Source of the DNA: Parapedobacter indicus
GTDB lineage: Bacteria > Bacteroidota > Bacteroidia > Sphingobacteriales > Sphingobacteriaceae
DNA: 64,000 bases
Direction: 5' to 3'
NCBI RefSeq assembly: GCF_900113765.1
Contig: NZ_FOQO01000005.1
Span: forward strand, 354,748 to 418,747
Part shown: in pieces, positions 52,391 to 61,846 of the stretch
How positions within the stretch are numbered: the stretch's first letter is position 1
Layout: the number at the start of each line of letters is the position of its first letter
Position numbers and translations under genes: made by a program
The notes under the pieces: model-generated
Told to the model about the DNA's origin: nothing
Databases searched by the model: none
What the model saw: only the letters and a program-made list of their open reading frames with translations

Positions 52391-53617
52391 ATGGCGGCAA
52401 AACAGCGCATCGGATTGATTTTACTACTGGGTTGTTTGTCGGCATTGGGCCCATTTTCCATTGACATGTACCTGCCGGGATTTGTGGACATCGCTGAGAA
52501 TCTTCGTACTTCGGAGGCTACGGTGGCGCTATCATTGTCAAGCTTTTTTATCGGCATATCAGCGGGGCAGCTGCTTTATGGACCGTTGTTGGATAAATTT
52601 GGCCGTAAGAAGCCACTGTACATTGGCCTGGTGCTGTACATAGCAGCTTCTTTCGGCTGCTTGGCAGTAACGGATGTCAATCAGCTCATTGTATTGCGTT
52701 TTGTGCAGGCCATTGGCAGTTGTGCTACGGCGGTAGCGTCCATTGCTATGGTTCGCGATCTGTTTACCTTGGAGGAGAGCCCGAAAGTATTTGCCTCGCT
52801 GATGCTAGTTATCGCCGTATCGCCTATGCTGGCCCCTACAGCGGGGGGATACTTGATAGCGGCATTTGGCTGGCGATATGTTTTTGTCTTCTTGGGATTG
52901 ATGGCAACCGTTATCTTGGTGGCTACGGCTATCAAACTGCCGGAAAGCTACCAACCGGACCCATCCTATTCCCTTAAACCTAAGCCTATCCTGACAAGCT
53001 TTGCGCAGGTGCTCCGTGAACCGCAGTTTTATACCTATGCGCTGATCAGCGCTTTTGTCTTTTCGGGTCTATTTGCCTACGTGTCTTCCTCACCAGTACT
53101 TTTCATGAAAGTATACCACCTGAGTAAAACCGACTACGGGTGGGTGTTTGCAGGGCTTTCAGTGGTGTTTATTGGTGCCAGCCAGGTAAATAGCCTCATT
53201 CTCCGATGGATTGGTAGCAGACAGATCATTACATATGCATTGGTCGCACAATGTGTTTTCAGTTTGCTGTTTTTGGCCTTCGCTTGGAATGGATTGATCA
53301 ATTTTGGCTCGACGCTTGTATTCATCGGCTTGTTCCTGTGTTGCCTGGGGCTTATCAATCCCAATGCAGCGGCACTTTCCATGGCGCCTTTTAGCAAAAA
53401 TGCAGGCAGTGCTTCCGCCCTGATGGGTGCCTTCCAGATGGCGCTTGGTGCCGGGGCTTCGGTGCTGGTGAGTCTATTCAGCGAGGATTCGTTGCTACCC
53501 ATGCCGGTGGTCATGGCGGTTGCGTCAAGTGTGGCACTTCTGGCCCTGCTTGTCGGTTCACAACTTATTCGGCGTGACATTATCGGAGTATCCGGTAGTA
53601 CGTTTGTTGGTCACTGA
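52391..53617 (+). CDS. Bcr/CflA family multidrug efflux MFS transporter
   Basis: A 408-residue, 12-span transporter. The GPFSIDMYLPGF motif (about 19-30) and the cytoplasmic loop GPLLDKFGRKKPLYIGL place it in the drug:H+ antiporter Bcr/CflA family. ATG 52391 is supported by the purine-rich GAGGAGATTTT just before it; a longer frame of 39 codons is not needed. It probably exports bicyclomycin-like or other hydrophobic compounds. No regulator is adjacent. Confidence 0.9.
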   Translation: MAAKQRIGLILLLGCLSALGPFSIDMYLPGFVDIAENLRTSEATVALSLSSFFIGISAGQLLYGPLLDKFGRKKPLYIGLVLYIAASFGCLAVTDVNQLIVLRFVQAIGSCATAVASIAMVRDLFTLEESPKVFASLMLVIAVSPMLAPTAGGYLIAAFGWRYVFVFLGLMATVILVATAIKLPESYQPDPSYSLKPKPILTSFAQVLREPQFYTYALISAFVFSGLFAYVSSSPVLFMKVYHLSKTDYGWVFAGLSVVFIGASQVNSLILRWIGSRQIITYALVAQCVFSLLFLAFAWNGLINFGSTLVFIGLFLCCLGLINPNAAALSMAPFSKNAGSASALMGAFQMALGAGASVLVSLFSEDSLLPMPVVMAVASSVALLALLVGSQLIRRDIIGVSGSTFVGH

Positions 53618-53659
53618 ATACGCGATGTAGCTGCTCGTTCGTCGCTGCTGACTTCCTGT

Positions 53660-54271
53660 CTACCGGGGTTGTGAAGATAAAGGAGGTTGTAATGGCAGGT
53701 ATGTGGGAATTGCTGCACCAGCGGAGTGGATAATGACCGCGATGCAGCTATAGGTAGTGTCTACCTCGAAAGCAATACCTTCGTTGGCATTGTATATTGT
53801 ATAGGTTTGCCCATCTTGTTCATAAGTTTCTACGATCTGGAGCGGGTAGGCATCAGAAATATCGCGGAGCGACGAACCTACACCAATTGACTGAACGGTT
53901 TGGAAACGAGGCGAGGTGACGCGAATCTGTTGGATGCGGGCCGTTTCATCATTGCCCATGTCGCGCGAAGTAAAAATTGATAGGGGTTGGCCGGGTTCAT
54001 CTTCAGGAAACCAAATGGACACGGCTTTGCCCATAGCTGCATCGCCAAAATCAGGCTTTCCAAGTTCGTGAAATACGGCGCTGTCTGCATCGCCAAGTAA
54101 AAAGAGACCCGCAGATTTTCCCGGAACCAGTAAGTGATTATCCGGAAGGAGCGCTTGGGAAGTAGTTGTTGTGGTATCCTGCTCAGTTTGATTGCTGTCG
54201 ATGTTGCCGCCGCATGCCGTAATTACGAAACCCATGGCGAATATGCATACGCATTTCTGAATTTGATCCAT
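53660..54271 (-). CDS. Lipoprotein of unknown function
   Basis: A 203-residue lipoprotein; the lipobox is VITACGG (C20). A Thr-rich stretch is followed by a compact domain with PGKSAGLFLLGDADSAVFHELGKPDFGDAA, which resembles the repeated strand-turn units of small periplasmic beta proteins. No enzyme motif. It is the most distal minus-strand gene of this region, 52 bases beyond DUF3820, and may not belong to the glycan operon. Confidence 0.72.
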   Translation of the reverse strand: MDQIQKCVCIFAMGFVITACGGNIDSNQTEQDTTTTTSQALLPDNHLLVPGKSAGLFLLGDADSAVFHELGKPDFGDAAMGKAVSIWFPEDEPGQPLSIFTSRDMGNDETARIQQIRVTSPRFQTVQSIGVGSSLRDISDAYPLQIVETYEQDGQTYTIYNANEGIAFEVDTTYSCIAVIIHSAGAAIPTYLPLQPPLSSQPR

Positions 54272-54323
54272 CGGAATATATTGCTATAATATAACTAAGG
54301 AACATTAATCTAAAAAAGAACAT

Positions 54324-54548
54324 TTAGCGGGGTATTTTGTTTCGTAATGGGCGCAGTAAATACTCCAATCCATTGAGTTTGATTTCGTACATCGTGCCTA
54401 ACAACATCCCCAATTTACCCTTGGGAAATCCCTTTTGGTGAAACCAAACTAAATAGGCTTCGGGAAGATCGCAGATCACGGTATCCTTATATTTTCCAAA
54501 GGGCATCCGGGTCGTCACCAATGCTTGTAGCATTTCTTCCTGTGTCAT
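54324..54548 (-). CDS. DUF3820 family protein
   Basis: A 74-residue cytoplasmic protein. RMPFGKYKDTVICDLPEAYLVWF (14-36) is the DUF3820 signature, sometimes labelled quorum-sensing-regulated virulence factor, though there is no evidence for that role here. It begins 14 bases after the stop of the glycosyltransferase and is likely co-transcribed with it. Confidence 0.87.
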   Translation of the reverse strand: MTQEEMLQALVTTRMPFGKYKDTVICDLPEAYLVWFHQKGFPKGKLGMLLGTMYEIKLNGLEYLLRPLRNKIPR

Positions 54549-54562
54549 GCCTTTTTCTCCAT

Positions 54563-55315
54563 TTAGTCGTTCGATTTGCCGTGACGAATATAGTAGATTG
54601 CCAGGTTGATGGCAATGATTAAATGATTCACGATGTTAGGTAGGAGACCATAATGCTTGGTGAATATGCAGAATCGTTCTTTTAGGCTTTGCCAATGTCG
54701 CTTCTTAGACATTCCTCCTACCAGGTATTTGGCGACGAGGCGCCGGGTATTGACAACCTTGTTCGCTTTTTTGGCGGCACGGATAATCCAATCGATGTCG
54801 GCGCTCAGCTGATAACGTAGATCGTAGCGGCCGGCAATGGACCGGCGGATATAGATCGCTTGATGGCTGATGTTCATGCCAAAACGGAAACTTCGCCAGT
54901 TGAATTGGGGGGGTATCGCATGGCGGCGTAAGCCGATCGATTGCCAATCTGCATCGTACATTTCGGTTTCGCCGTAATAAATATCGGCATCTGGTGCAGA
55001 AGCGAAAACCTGCGCCACCGTATCTTCCGCATAGATCTCGTCGCCGGAATTCATAAACAGCACGTAATCTCCGGTTGCCCGGCCGAGACCTTTATTCATT
55101 GCGTCGTAAATACCCTTATCGGGCTCGCTGATCCACTCCGAAATGTGCTCACCATACCGCTTAATGACGTCGACGGTCCCATCTGTAGAATTGCCATCGA
55201 TGATAAGGTATTCAATATAGGGATAGGTTTGGCAGATGACGGATTTAATAGTACGTTCGATGTCGCGTACATTATTATATACGACGGTGATAATCGTGAG
55301 TGTCGACGTACTCAT
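54563..55315 (-). CDS. Glycosyltransferase family 2
   Basis: A 250-residue GT-A enzyme. The start ITVVYNNVRDIERTIKSV, the DGNSTDGT nucleotide-binding segment, the DXD-like NSGDEIY and the acceptor region HQAIYIRRSI are standard GT2 features. The start (ATG 55315) overlaps the stop of the upstream methyltransferase by one base. It probably adds one sugar to a surface glycan, working with the methyl and pyruvyl transferases of the same operon. Confidence 0.9.
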   Translation of the reverse strand: MSTSTLTIITVVYNNVRDIERTIKSVICQTYPYIEYLIIDGNSTDGTVDVIKRYGEHISEWISEPDKGIYDAMNKGLGRATGDYVLFMNSGDEIYAEDTVAQVFASAPDADIYYGETEMYDADWQSIGLRRHAIPPQFNWRSFRFGMNISHQAIYIRRSIAGRYDLRYQLSADIDWIIRAAKKANKVVNTRRLVAKYLVGGMSKKRHWQSLKERFCIFTKHYGLLPNIVNHLIIAINLAIYYIRHGKSND

Positions 55316-56043
55316 TAGCTTTCGGGTTTCTGGACGACCAGTACATTGTTGTGGAAAAAATTCATATTGGTCGGCAGTAGGACAGAAAAGATTAGCCCGC
55401 AAATGGTAATGGGCGTGATGAACAGGGGGGTCAGTGCAATCCGCGCCACCTTATTTTTAGGTAAGATATGCTGGTAAACATAGGCTGCCCACATTTGGCA
55501 AAGGGTTGCTACGTAATTGGTGGTTTTGGTTTCTTTAACGATGGTGAATCCTTTTTCGATTAAGATATGCCGAATACCAAAAGAAGTGTAACGGGCAAAA
55601 TCATAAGGAATTTCGTGTTCATCCCATACGAACGGAACCGTTATGAGCATGTGTCCGCCGGGCTTTAGTACCCGGTGTAGTTCGTCGAGAATTTCGGGTA
55701 GGTTGAAGATATGTTCGAATACCTCGCTCGAGAAAATACAGTCGAAAGACGTATCGTCAAAAGGTAGCGTTGTTCCATCGTAATACACATCAATGTCTTC
55801 ATTGAGGTGATCATGGCCACTCACTTCGACATCCGTACCTATGTAAGTTGTCACGTCAAACAGCGTGCGATAGGGTTTGCTCCCGCAACCAAAATCTAAT
55901 AGACGCCCTTGCAGGTATCCGCTCAGCTGCGATATATTTCGGAACAGGCCCCTCCGAATGATAAAGAAGGGGTTAAAGAACAATCCGAAAAACGTCGGTT
56001 GAAACAGCGATTTGTTATAGAGTCGTTTGAGCCCCGCTATCAA
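55315..56043 (-). CDS. SAM-dependent methyltransferase of the glycan operon
   Basis: A 242-residue class I (Methyltransf_11) enzyme. GRLLDFGCGSKPY is the cofactor loop, SFDCIFSSEVFEHIFNLPEILDELHRVLKPGG the post-motifs. The C-terminal 50 residues hold one or two hydrophobic segments (IALTPLFITPITICGLIFSVLL), so it is probably membrane-bound. It overlaps the pyruvyltransferase by four bases. Likely modifies a sugar of a surface polysaccharide. Confidence 0.88.
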   Translation of the reverse strand: MIAGLKRLYNKSLFQPTFFGLFFNPFFIIRRGLFRNISQLSGYLQGRLLDFGCGSKPYRTLFDVTTYIGTDVEVSGHDHLNEDIDVYYDGTTLPFDDTSFDCIFSSEVFEHIFNLPEILDELHRVLKPGGHMLITVPFVWDEHEIPYDFARYTSFGIRHILIEKGFTIVKETKTTNYVATLCQMWAAYVYQHILPKNKVARIALTPLFITPITICGLIFSVLLPTNMNFFHNNVLVVQKPES

Positions 56044-57005
56044 GTTTCTTGGGTTTTAGTAGTTAAAAATTGTGCTTTCCAACGCTGGATGGCATCGGTA
56101 TCGAGGTACAATTTGATACTCATTTCCTCGTGTATTTTTTCTTCAAGCAGGTCCATACGCTGGCGCTCCAACACGTTAAGGCCAATATCGTTGCGCATTT
56201 CAATGGCGCGGTTGTCGATGCCAATGATAAGCGCTTTGCGCCTTTTCTGAAGTGCCCGTATACCTGCATGTAATCGGGTACCCACGTATTCGCACGACTC
56301 GTTTTCAAGAAACCGATCGAAGGCCGACAACTTAGGGGCGATGTACCGCACATCGGTGGTCAGGCTTTCGATGTATGCTTGGTCCTTCGATCCCTGTATC
56401 CACACATATACGTCTCGGTAGTGCTTTTTGAGGGTTTCCAAGAGCTGTCGATCCCGGTCGGAATCCCGAAGGTAATCCGTGATCGTGGTAACGACGGTGT
56501 CTCTTTTTTTTGGATTGATTTGTGAAAGGTGCGGCTCGTCGAGATTCCATACCGTGGGGCATCCCGTATTAACGACGTTATGGATGCCCATCTCGTTTAA
56601 CTTCTGTAGCGTGTAGTTGTCGCGTACGGCATGGAAATAACGGCGTGAAAACAGGGCCTTATACATCCACTTCGAATAAAATGATACAGGTTTATCCTGG
56701 TATTGCCACCAGCCCACACCGAGCAACACAACCTTGCGCCGCAGTGCCACTAAATCTTTCACACCTATTTTCCATTGACGCTTACCGAACGTATTGTTTT
56801 TCAGTAAATTCGTTCCGCCTACCAGGGCGGTATCGTATTTGCGAAGGGCAACCAGATCCAACGGATGGATGGAAAAATGGGTGGGTACATTGATGACGAA
56901 ATCATCGGTAAAGAGTTCGTCGGCTAGTTGGTTTACGGCATCCATGATAATGTGGTCACCGAGGTTGGTGGTTGCAATGGATGTATCAAATATAATTTTG
57001 GGCAT
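56040..57005 (-). CDS. Polysaccharide pyruvyl transferase family protein
   Basis: A 321-residue protein with the two-lobed fold of WcaK/CsaB-type pyruvyltransferases: NLGDHIIMDAV near the N-terminus, LVGGTNLLKNN, and the C-terminal YVGTRLHAGIRALQKR with the conserved His. It would add pyruvate ketals to a glycan. It is the first gene of the minus-strand operon, with a DeoR gene 11 bases upstream in the same direction. Confidence 0.9.
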   Translation of the reverse strand: MPKIIFDTSIATTNLGDHIIMDAVNQLADELFTDDFVINVPTHFSIHPLDLVALRKYDTALVGGTNLLKNNTFGKRQWKIGVKDLVALRRKVVLLGVGWWQYQDKPVSFYSKWMYKALFSRRYFHAVRDNYTLQKLNEMGIHNVVNTGCPTVWNLDEPHLSQINPKKRDTVVTTITDYLRDSDRDRQLLETLKKHYRDVYVWIQGSKDQAYIESLTTDVRYIAPKLSAFDRFLENESCEYVGTRLHAGIRALQKRRKALIIGIDNRAIEMRNDIGLNVLERQRMDLLEEKIHEEMSIKLYLDTDAIQRWKAQFLTTKTQET

Positions 57006-57016
57006 GTGTATTTGTG

Positions 57017-57760
57017 CTAAACAACCTCTACCACCTTGTTGAAGCCACTTAGGCTAGGGTGTTTTGAATCTAGGTCCGTCACCAAATAAGAAATGGCGTT
57101 AAGACTGCAAACCTTCATCTTTTGTACCGAGTTTAGTTTTTCCGCAATGCTGAGGATGGCCGTTTTGGTTGAACACCGTATCATTGCTTTTTTTATCTGT
57201 ACTACCTCCCAGTCGGAATCGGTCACCCCATCTTCGGCCGAAAGACTGTTCGTGCCCAACAGGCACAGATCTACCCGTATTTCGGAAAGCTGATTAATAA
57301 CCTGTGAGCCGATGTTGATGTTCGTATTTCTTGACAGTTTGCCGCCAATGAGTATGACATCTGCATGCGTATGTTCAGCGAGTTCGAGTGCCACCAGCGG
57401 GCTGATCGTAAAAAAAGTGCATTGGAGGCTTTCCGGAATGATCCGTGCTAGTTCCATCAGGGTGGTGCCCCCGCCGGCTAAGACGGTCATTCCATTTTGA
57501 ATGAGTTTGACAGCTTTGGTTGCAATCTGCTTTTTCGCATCGCGCGCGTATATGTTGTTTTCCTGGAAGGGATATTGAAAGGACTTTGAGAGGGCCCCGC
57601 CATATACTTTGAGCACTTTTCCGTTTTCGGCCAACTCATTCAAATCTCGCCTAATGGTGTCTTCCGAAACATTGAGTTGTACGCTTAGATCCGAAGATAG
57701 AACCTTGTTATGCAAATTTATTTGATGGACGATAAACGCTTGCCGTTCTTCTTTCAACAT
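57017..57760 (-). CDS. DeoR/GlpR family transcription regulator
   Basis: A 247-residue repressor. The N-terminal winged helix (LSVQLNVSEDTIRRDLNELAENG, about 22-44) and the sugar-phosphate-binding domain (GGGTTLMELARIIP, LIGGKLSR, LGTNSLSAEDGVTD) are complete. This is the AgaR/GlpR type that responds to a phosphorylated sugar. It is divergent from nagA, so GlcNAc-6-phosphate or glucosamine-6-phosphate is the probable effector. It also lies just upstream of the pyruvyltransferase gene and may read through into it. Confidence 0.9.
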   Translation of the reverse strand: MLKEERQAFIVHQINLHNKVLSSDLSVQLNVSEDTIRRDLNELAENGKVLKVYGGALSKSFQYPFQENNIYARDAKKQIATKAVKLIQNGMTVLAGGGTTLMELARIIPESLQCTFFTISPLVALELAEHTHADVILIGGKLSRNTNINIGSQVINQLSEIRVDLCLLGTNSLSAEDGVTDSDWEVVQIKKAMIRCSTKTAILSIAEKLNSVQKMKVCSLNAISYLVTDLDSKHPSLSGFNKVVEVV

Positions 57761-57888
57761 GAGTTTAACCGATTATTTATTGGCGTAAAGATAGAATAAA
57801 TCAGGATCACAAAAGAAATCCCAACTGTAAAATCCAAACTTCCAGGTATCAATTCCCGACCATAAGAGAAAATAAACCAAAGAAATTT

Positions 57889-57907
57889 GTAATATTACCG
57901 GCGGTAA
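57889..57907. promoter_or_regulatory. Candidate operator of the DeoR regulator
   Basis: In the divergent region, the palindromes GTAATATTAC (57889-57898) and TTACCGGCGGTAA (57895-57907) overlap, 20 bases before nagA. They are the only clear dyads in the 166-base gap. Confidence 0.5.
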
Positions 57908-57926
57908 AACTGTCAAGATAAACCAA

Positions 57927-59039
57927 ATGACGGAATCAATTATTGCAATCATTAATGGGGTTGTATTTACGAACGATAGGCTGTTCAGCGGCAGGGCTGT
58001 TTTGATTAAGGGGAGCCGGGTAGTAGCTGTTGTTGCCCCCGATGAAGTCCCCAGCGAAGCAAAAATCATGGATGTTAGGGGCAATTACGTTGTACCCGGA
58101 TTTATTGATCTGCAGATCTACGGGGGTGGCAACCGGCTTTTTTCGGCCGAACCTTCGGCCGATTCGATGGAAGAGATTGCAGATACGCTGGTGAAATCGG
58201 GCACAACAGGCTTTATGATTACCATGGCCACAAATACGATGGACGTGATGGATAAGGCATTTGAAGTGTTAACGGCGTATCAACATCCGGCACTATTGGG
58301 CCTGCACCTTGAGGGGCCCTATCTAAATACGTCAAGACGAGGGGCACATCCAGCGGAATGCATCCGTAATCCAGATTCGGCTGAGATTGCCGCGTTGCTG
58401 AAACGGGCGGGTAGTTGCCTCCGGATGATGACTATTGCTCCCGAGCGGTTTACCCCGAAAACGATCCGTCTGTTGCTGGATAATGGGGTGTTGCTCTCGG
58501 CAGGTCACAGCGATGCTTCTTTTGATGAAGCTACCGCAGGGTTCCGTAACGGTATCCGTGCTGTTACCCATTTATTCAACGCGATGTCTCCACTGCATCA
58601 CCGTAATCCGGGGCTGCCGGGGGCAACGTTCCAATCGGATACAGCCCGGGCAAGCATTATCGCCGATGGTATCCATGTCGACTATCAAACACTTTCCATC
58701 AGTAAAAAGCTGATGGGCGAGCGGCTTTTTTTGATCACGGATGCGGTGGCTGAGACCCATGTAGGTACGTATACCCACGTATTTACCGGCGATCGGTATA
58801 CGCTTCCTGACGGCACATTGTCGGGCTCTGCGCTGACCATGATGCAAGCCGTGGCCAATTGCGTACGCCATGCAGGAATCTCATTGGAGGAAGCGTTGCG
58901 GATGGCCTCATTGTATCCGGCTTCGCTGATCGGTGCGGACGCCTATGGCCGTATTGCCCCGGATACAGTGGCCAACTTGGTCGTTTTTGATAGCCAATAT
59001 AACGTGAAGCAGGTTTTCTTAGCGGGAAAGCGTCTATGA
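57927..59039 (+). CDS. nagA: N-acetylglucosamine-6-phosphate deacetylase
   Basis: A 370-residue amidohydrolase-fold enzyme. PGFIDLQIYGGG is the metal-binding start, followed by GLHLEGPYLN, LSAGHSDAS, THLFNAMSPLHHRNPG and the catalytic Asp in LITDAVAE. It makes glucosamine-6-phosphate and acetate. The QIYGG variant of the usual HxHG site is common in this group. The stop overlaps the start of the symporter as ATGA. Fits with the DeoR repressor next to it. Confidence 0.93.
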   Translation: MTESIIAIINGVVFTNDRLFSGRAVLIKGSRVVAVVAPDEVPSEAKIMDVRGNYVVPGFIDLQIYGGGNRLFSAEPSADSMEEIADTLVKSGTTGFMITMATNTMDVMDKAFEVLTAYQHPALLGLHLEGPYLNTSRRGAHPAECIRNPDSAEIAALLKRAGSCLRMMTIAPERFTPKTIRLLLDNGVLLSAGHSDASFDEATAGFRNGIRAVTHLFNAMSPLHHRNPGLPGATFQSDTARASIIADGIHVDYQTLSISKKLMGERLFLITDAVAETHVGTYTHVFTGDRYTLPDGTLSGSALTMMQAVANCVRHAGISLEEALRMASLYPASLIGADAYGRIAPDTVANLVVFDSQYNVKQVFLAGKRL

Positions 59040-60292
59040 GAAATGTAAAAAAGCTGTTCAACCTGTTGTACTTCCAGGTACTCATCGCGATTGGCATCGG
59101 CATTTTAATCGGCCATTTTTTCCCCTCGGTGGGGATACAACTGAAACCGCTCGGTGATGGATTCATCAAACTCATCAAGATGGTCATTGCCCCACTCATT
59201 TTCTGCAGCATTGTATTGGGCATTGCCGGGATGGAAGATGTGAAGAAAATCGGTAAGGTAGGGATCAAATCGATGGTATACTTTCAGGTAACCACGGCCG
59301 TGGCTATGCTGCTGGGAGTAATGGTCATCAATGGGCTGCGCCCGGGGGAAGGGATGCATGCGGATCCAAATACGTTGGACACGACCGAAGTAGCTTCGTA
59401 TCTTGAAGCAGGTAAAAAACAAGAAGGTTTTGTTGATTTTTTGCTAAATATTATTCCTGAAAACGTTTTCGGAGCCTTGTCTTCGGGCAATTTGTTGCAG
59501 GTATTATTTTTTGCCGTACTGTTTGGATTTGCACTTTCCAAGATAGGGTCGTATGCAGAGCCGGCTGTACGGGTGATGCAATCGTTTCTCGATGGCTTGT
59601 TTGTTGTTATTAAGATGGTAATGAAAATTGCCCCTATTGGGGCAATGGGCGCAATGGGTTTCACCATCGGCAAATACGGCATCGGTTCATTGTCTTCGTT
59701 GGGAATGCTCATGGTAGCATTTTACCTAACCTGCTTGCTGTATATCTTTCTATTTGCCGGGGGGATGCTGAAGTATTATGGGATCAGTATTTTTAAGGTA
59801 CTTCGCTTCATCCGAGAAGAGCTGCTCGTCGTATTGGGTACCTCTTCGTCGGAATCGGTATTGCCTGCCATCATGCAGAAGCTGGAGCGGATGGGGTGCT
59901 CGCGGTCGTTGGTGCGTTTGGTTGTTCCTTCGGGCTACTCTTTTAACCTAGATGGTACCGCCATTTACCTGACGATGGCGGCTATTTTTCTATCGCAGGC
60001 AGTGGATATGCCCATGGGCTTGGAAGAACAGTTGTTCCTGCTGTTGGTGTTGACCGTTACTTCTAACGGCGCAGCGGGGGTAACAGGCAGCGGTTTTATT
60101 ATCCTGGTGGCGACACTGCCGGTGGTAGGTCACATTCCCGTTGAATCGGTGGCCTTGATATTCGGTATTGACCGTTTCATGAGTGAAGCACGTGCGTTGA
60201 CCAATCTGATCGGCAATACGGCCGCGACGATTCTGGTTGCGCGATGGGAAAACGAGCTGGATATGCAACAGCTGAGGGCCGAATTGGGTTAA
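59036..60292 (+). CDS. Dicarboxylate/amino acid:cation symporter (DAACS family)
   Basis: A 418-residue carrier with eight spans and two hairpins. The signatures are GTSSSESVLPAIM (tip of hairpin 1), SGYSFNLDGTAIYL, and VTSNGAAGVTGSGFIIL (hairpin 2); the DRFMSEARALTNLIGN stretch suits dicarboxylates as in DctA/GltP. It is translationally coupled to nagA, an unusual partner: the carrier may export or import a carboxylate linked to amino-sugar metabolism, but no substrate can be given. Confidence 0.92.
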   Translation: MRNVKKLFNLLYFQVLIAIGIGILIGHFFPSVGIQLKPLGDGFIKLIKMVIAPLIFCSIVLGIAGMEDVKKIGKVGIKSMVYFQVTTAVAMLLGVMVINGLRPGEGMHADPNTLDTTEVASYLEAGKKQEGFVDFLLNIIPENVFGALSSGNLLQVLFFAVLFGFALSKIGSYAEPAVRVMQSFLDGLFVVIKMVMKIAPIGAMGAMGFTIGKYGIGSLSSLGMLMVAFYLTCLLYIFLFAGGMLKYYGISIFKVLRFIREELLVVLGTSSSESVLPAIMQKLERMGCSRSLVRLVVPSGYSFNLDGTAIYLTMAAIFLSQAVDMPMGLEEQLFLLLVLTVTSNGAAGVTGSGFIILVATLPVVGHIPVESVALIFGIDRFMSEARALTNLIGNTAATILVARWENELDMQQLRAELG

Positions 60293-60516
60293 TCCGTTTC
60301 TCCTTCGGGTCGGTCAGCTTCTTTGTCGAGATTGGCTAATATGTTGTTTACTTCTCCTTCTGTAGCGGTTAACTTAGCTTTACATACTCCAATCAGCAGG
60401 GTCGCCCGCTTAACTTTTTCTGAAAGTTCGTCGATGGAAATGTCACCGTGTTCGATTTCCGATACAATGGTCTGCAGTTCTTCAAATGCATCCGTGTACG
60501 TGTATTGCTTACTCAT
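60289..60516 (-). CDS. xseB: Exodeoxyribonuclease VII small subunit
   Basis: A 75-residue protein with YTDAFEELQTIVSEIEHGDIS, the XseB signature, and a helical remainder. It overlaps the large-subunit gene by eight bases, so they are translated together. Converges with the symporter gene (4-base overlap of stops). Confidence 0.93.
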   Translation of the reverse strand: MSKQYTYTDAFEELQTIVSEIEHGDISIDELSEKVKRATLLIGVCKAKLTATEGEVNNILANLDKEADRPEGETD

Positions 60517-61846
60517 GGGTTGTTGTGCTTATTTGGGTGACGGTACTGGTGACTTGCCCGGAAGCTAAAAAGGTTTCCAAAATAGCTCCCTTTTTGACGT
60601 GCTCTGTCGTTTTCAGGGCCTGTCCGTTAATTCGTGTGATGCTGTATCCGCGATTGAGGACTTGCTGCGGATCCAGTAATTGCACAGATTTCTCCATTGC
60701 AGTTAACTGAGTCCGGTGATCTTTGATATCCCCTAAAACGGTAGTCTGCAACGCCTTTTGTGTATGTAATAATGTTTGCATACCTTGCCGCAAGCGGTTG
60801 GTGCTTGCTATCGTTAACCGGATGAAATGATGTCCGAGTGCCTTTTGCTGTTGGCTAAGCAGGTGGACGCTATGTAGGCGGAAATATCGGGCATATTCGT
60901 TCAATGAATCTTGCTGGGCCAACAATAACTGGCGGGTCTTGTGTATGATCAGTTCCTGTGCCTGTTCGATCGGTACAGCGAATTGATGGAACCGTTGGAT
61001 GAGGAAGTCCGCAAGTTCGCTGGGAGTAATGGCATTTTTATAAGCCACCATTTCACTGACTGTCTCATTAGTCGAATGCCCGATACCCGTCAGCACGGGA
61101 ATGGGAAACCTTGCGATTGCCGATGCTAACAGGTAATTATTGTAACTGGACAAGCCGACCTCTCCACCACCGCCACGGATAACGGCCACGACATCGTATT
61201 CCTCCGCACGTTGTGCAATGTGTGCCAACTGATTGATAATGGAAGGAATGGATTTGTCGCCTTGTAGCAACGCCGGAAAAAGGGTTTGCTCGAATCGATA
61301 GCCCCAGGGATTTCCATTAAGTATTTTTAGAAAATCGGAATATCCTTTGCTGGTTTCTACCGATATGATGGCCAGCCGCTTTGGAACGGCTGCGAAAGGC
61401 AGCTGCTTATTCGCATAGAAAAGGCCTTCTTGCTTGAGCCGGCTCAGGCTTTCCTGTTTTTCGCGTTCGAGTTCACCGAGTGAATAGGCAGGGTCTATAT
61501 CCAGGATGCGGAGGCTGAGGCCATACAGAGGGTCATACGAAATGGTCGCCTGAAACAGGATGGTGATACCATTTTTCAGGGGTTCCCTAGTAATCTCCAT
61601 AAAACGCTGGTTGATCCGTTGATAGTCACCATTCCAGAGTATGGAGCGCATTTCGGCGATCACCTTACCCTCTTTTTTTTCGACAAGCTCTGGATAACAG
61701 TGGCCGGAATGGGTGTAGTGGTTGAGTTTGTTCATCTCTGCTTTGATCCAATAGACCTGTTTGTAGCGCCCAGCGATCGTCCGCTGAATGCTCTTGGCCA
61801 CTTCTCCGAGCGAAAAAATAATCTTATCCGGTAGTTTCTCAGGCAT
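60509..61846 (-). CDS. xseA: Exodeoxyribonuclease VII large subunit
   Basis: A 445-residue subunit. Order: OB fold (VYWIKAEMNKLNHYTHSGHCYPEL), the catalytic domain with VIRGGGGEVGLSSYNNYLLA and GIGHSTNETVSEMVAYK, and a long coiled coil. It makes the single-strand exonuclease with XseB. ATG 61846 is used instead of the TTG two codons earlier; a -7 element (TACCTTTG, 61850-61857) ends only three bases before it. Confidence 0.94.
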   Translation of the reverse strand: MPEKLPDKIIFSLGEVAKSIQRTIAGRYKQVYWIKAEMNKLNHYTHSGHCYPELVEKKEGKVIAEMRSILWNGDYQRINQRFMEITREPLKNGITILFQATISYDPLYGLSLRILDIDPAYSLGELEREKQESLSRLKQEGLFYANKQLPFAAVPKRLAIISVETSKGYSDFLKILNGNPWGYRFEQTLFPALLQGDKSIPSIINQLAHIAQRAEEYDVVAVIRGGGGEVGLSSYNNYLLASAIARFPIPVLTGIGHSTNETVSEMVAYKNAITPSELADFLIQRFHQFAVPIEQAQELIIHKTRQLLLAQQDSLNEYARYFRLHSVHLLSQQQKALGHHFIRLTIASTNRLRQGMQTLLHTQKALQTTVLGDIKDHRTQLTAMEKSVQLLDPQQVLNRGYSITRINGQALKTTEHVKKGAILETFLASGQVTSTVTQISTTTHE

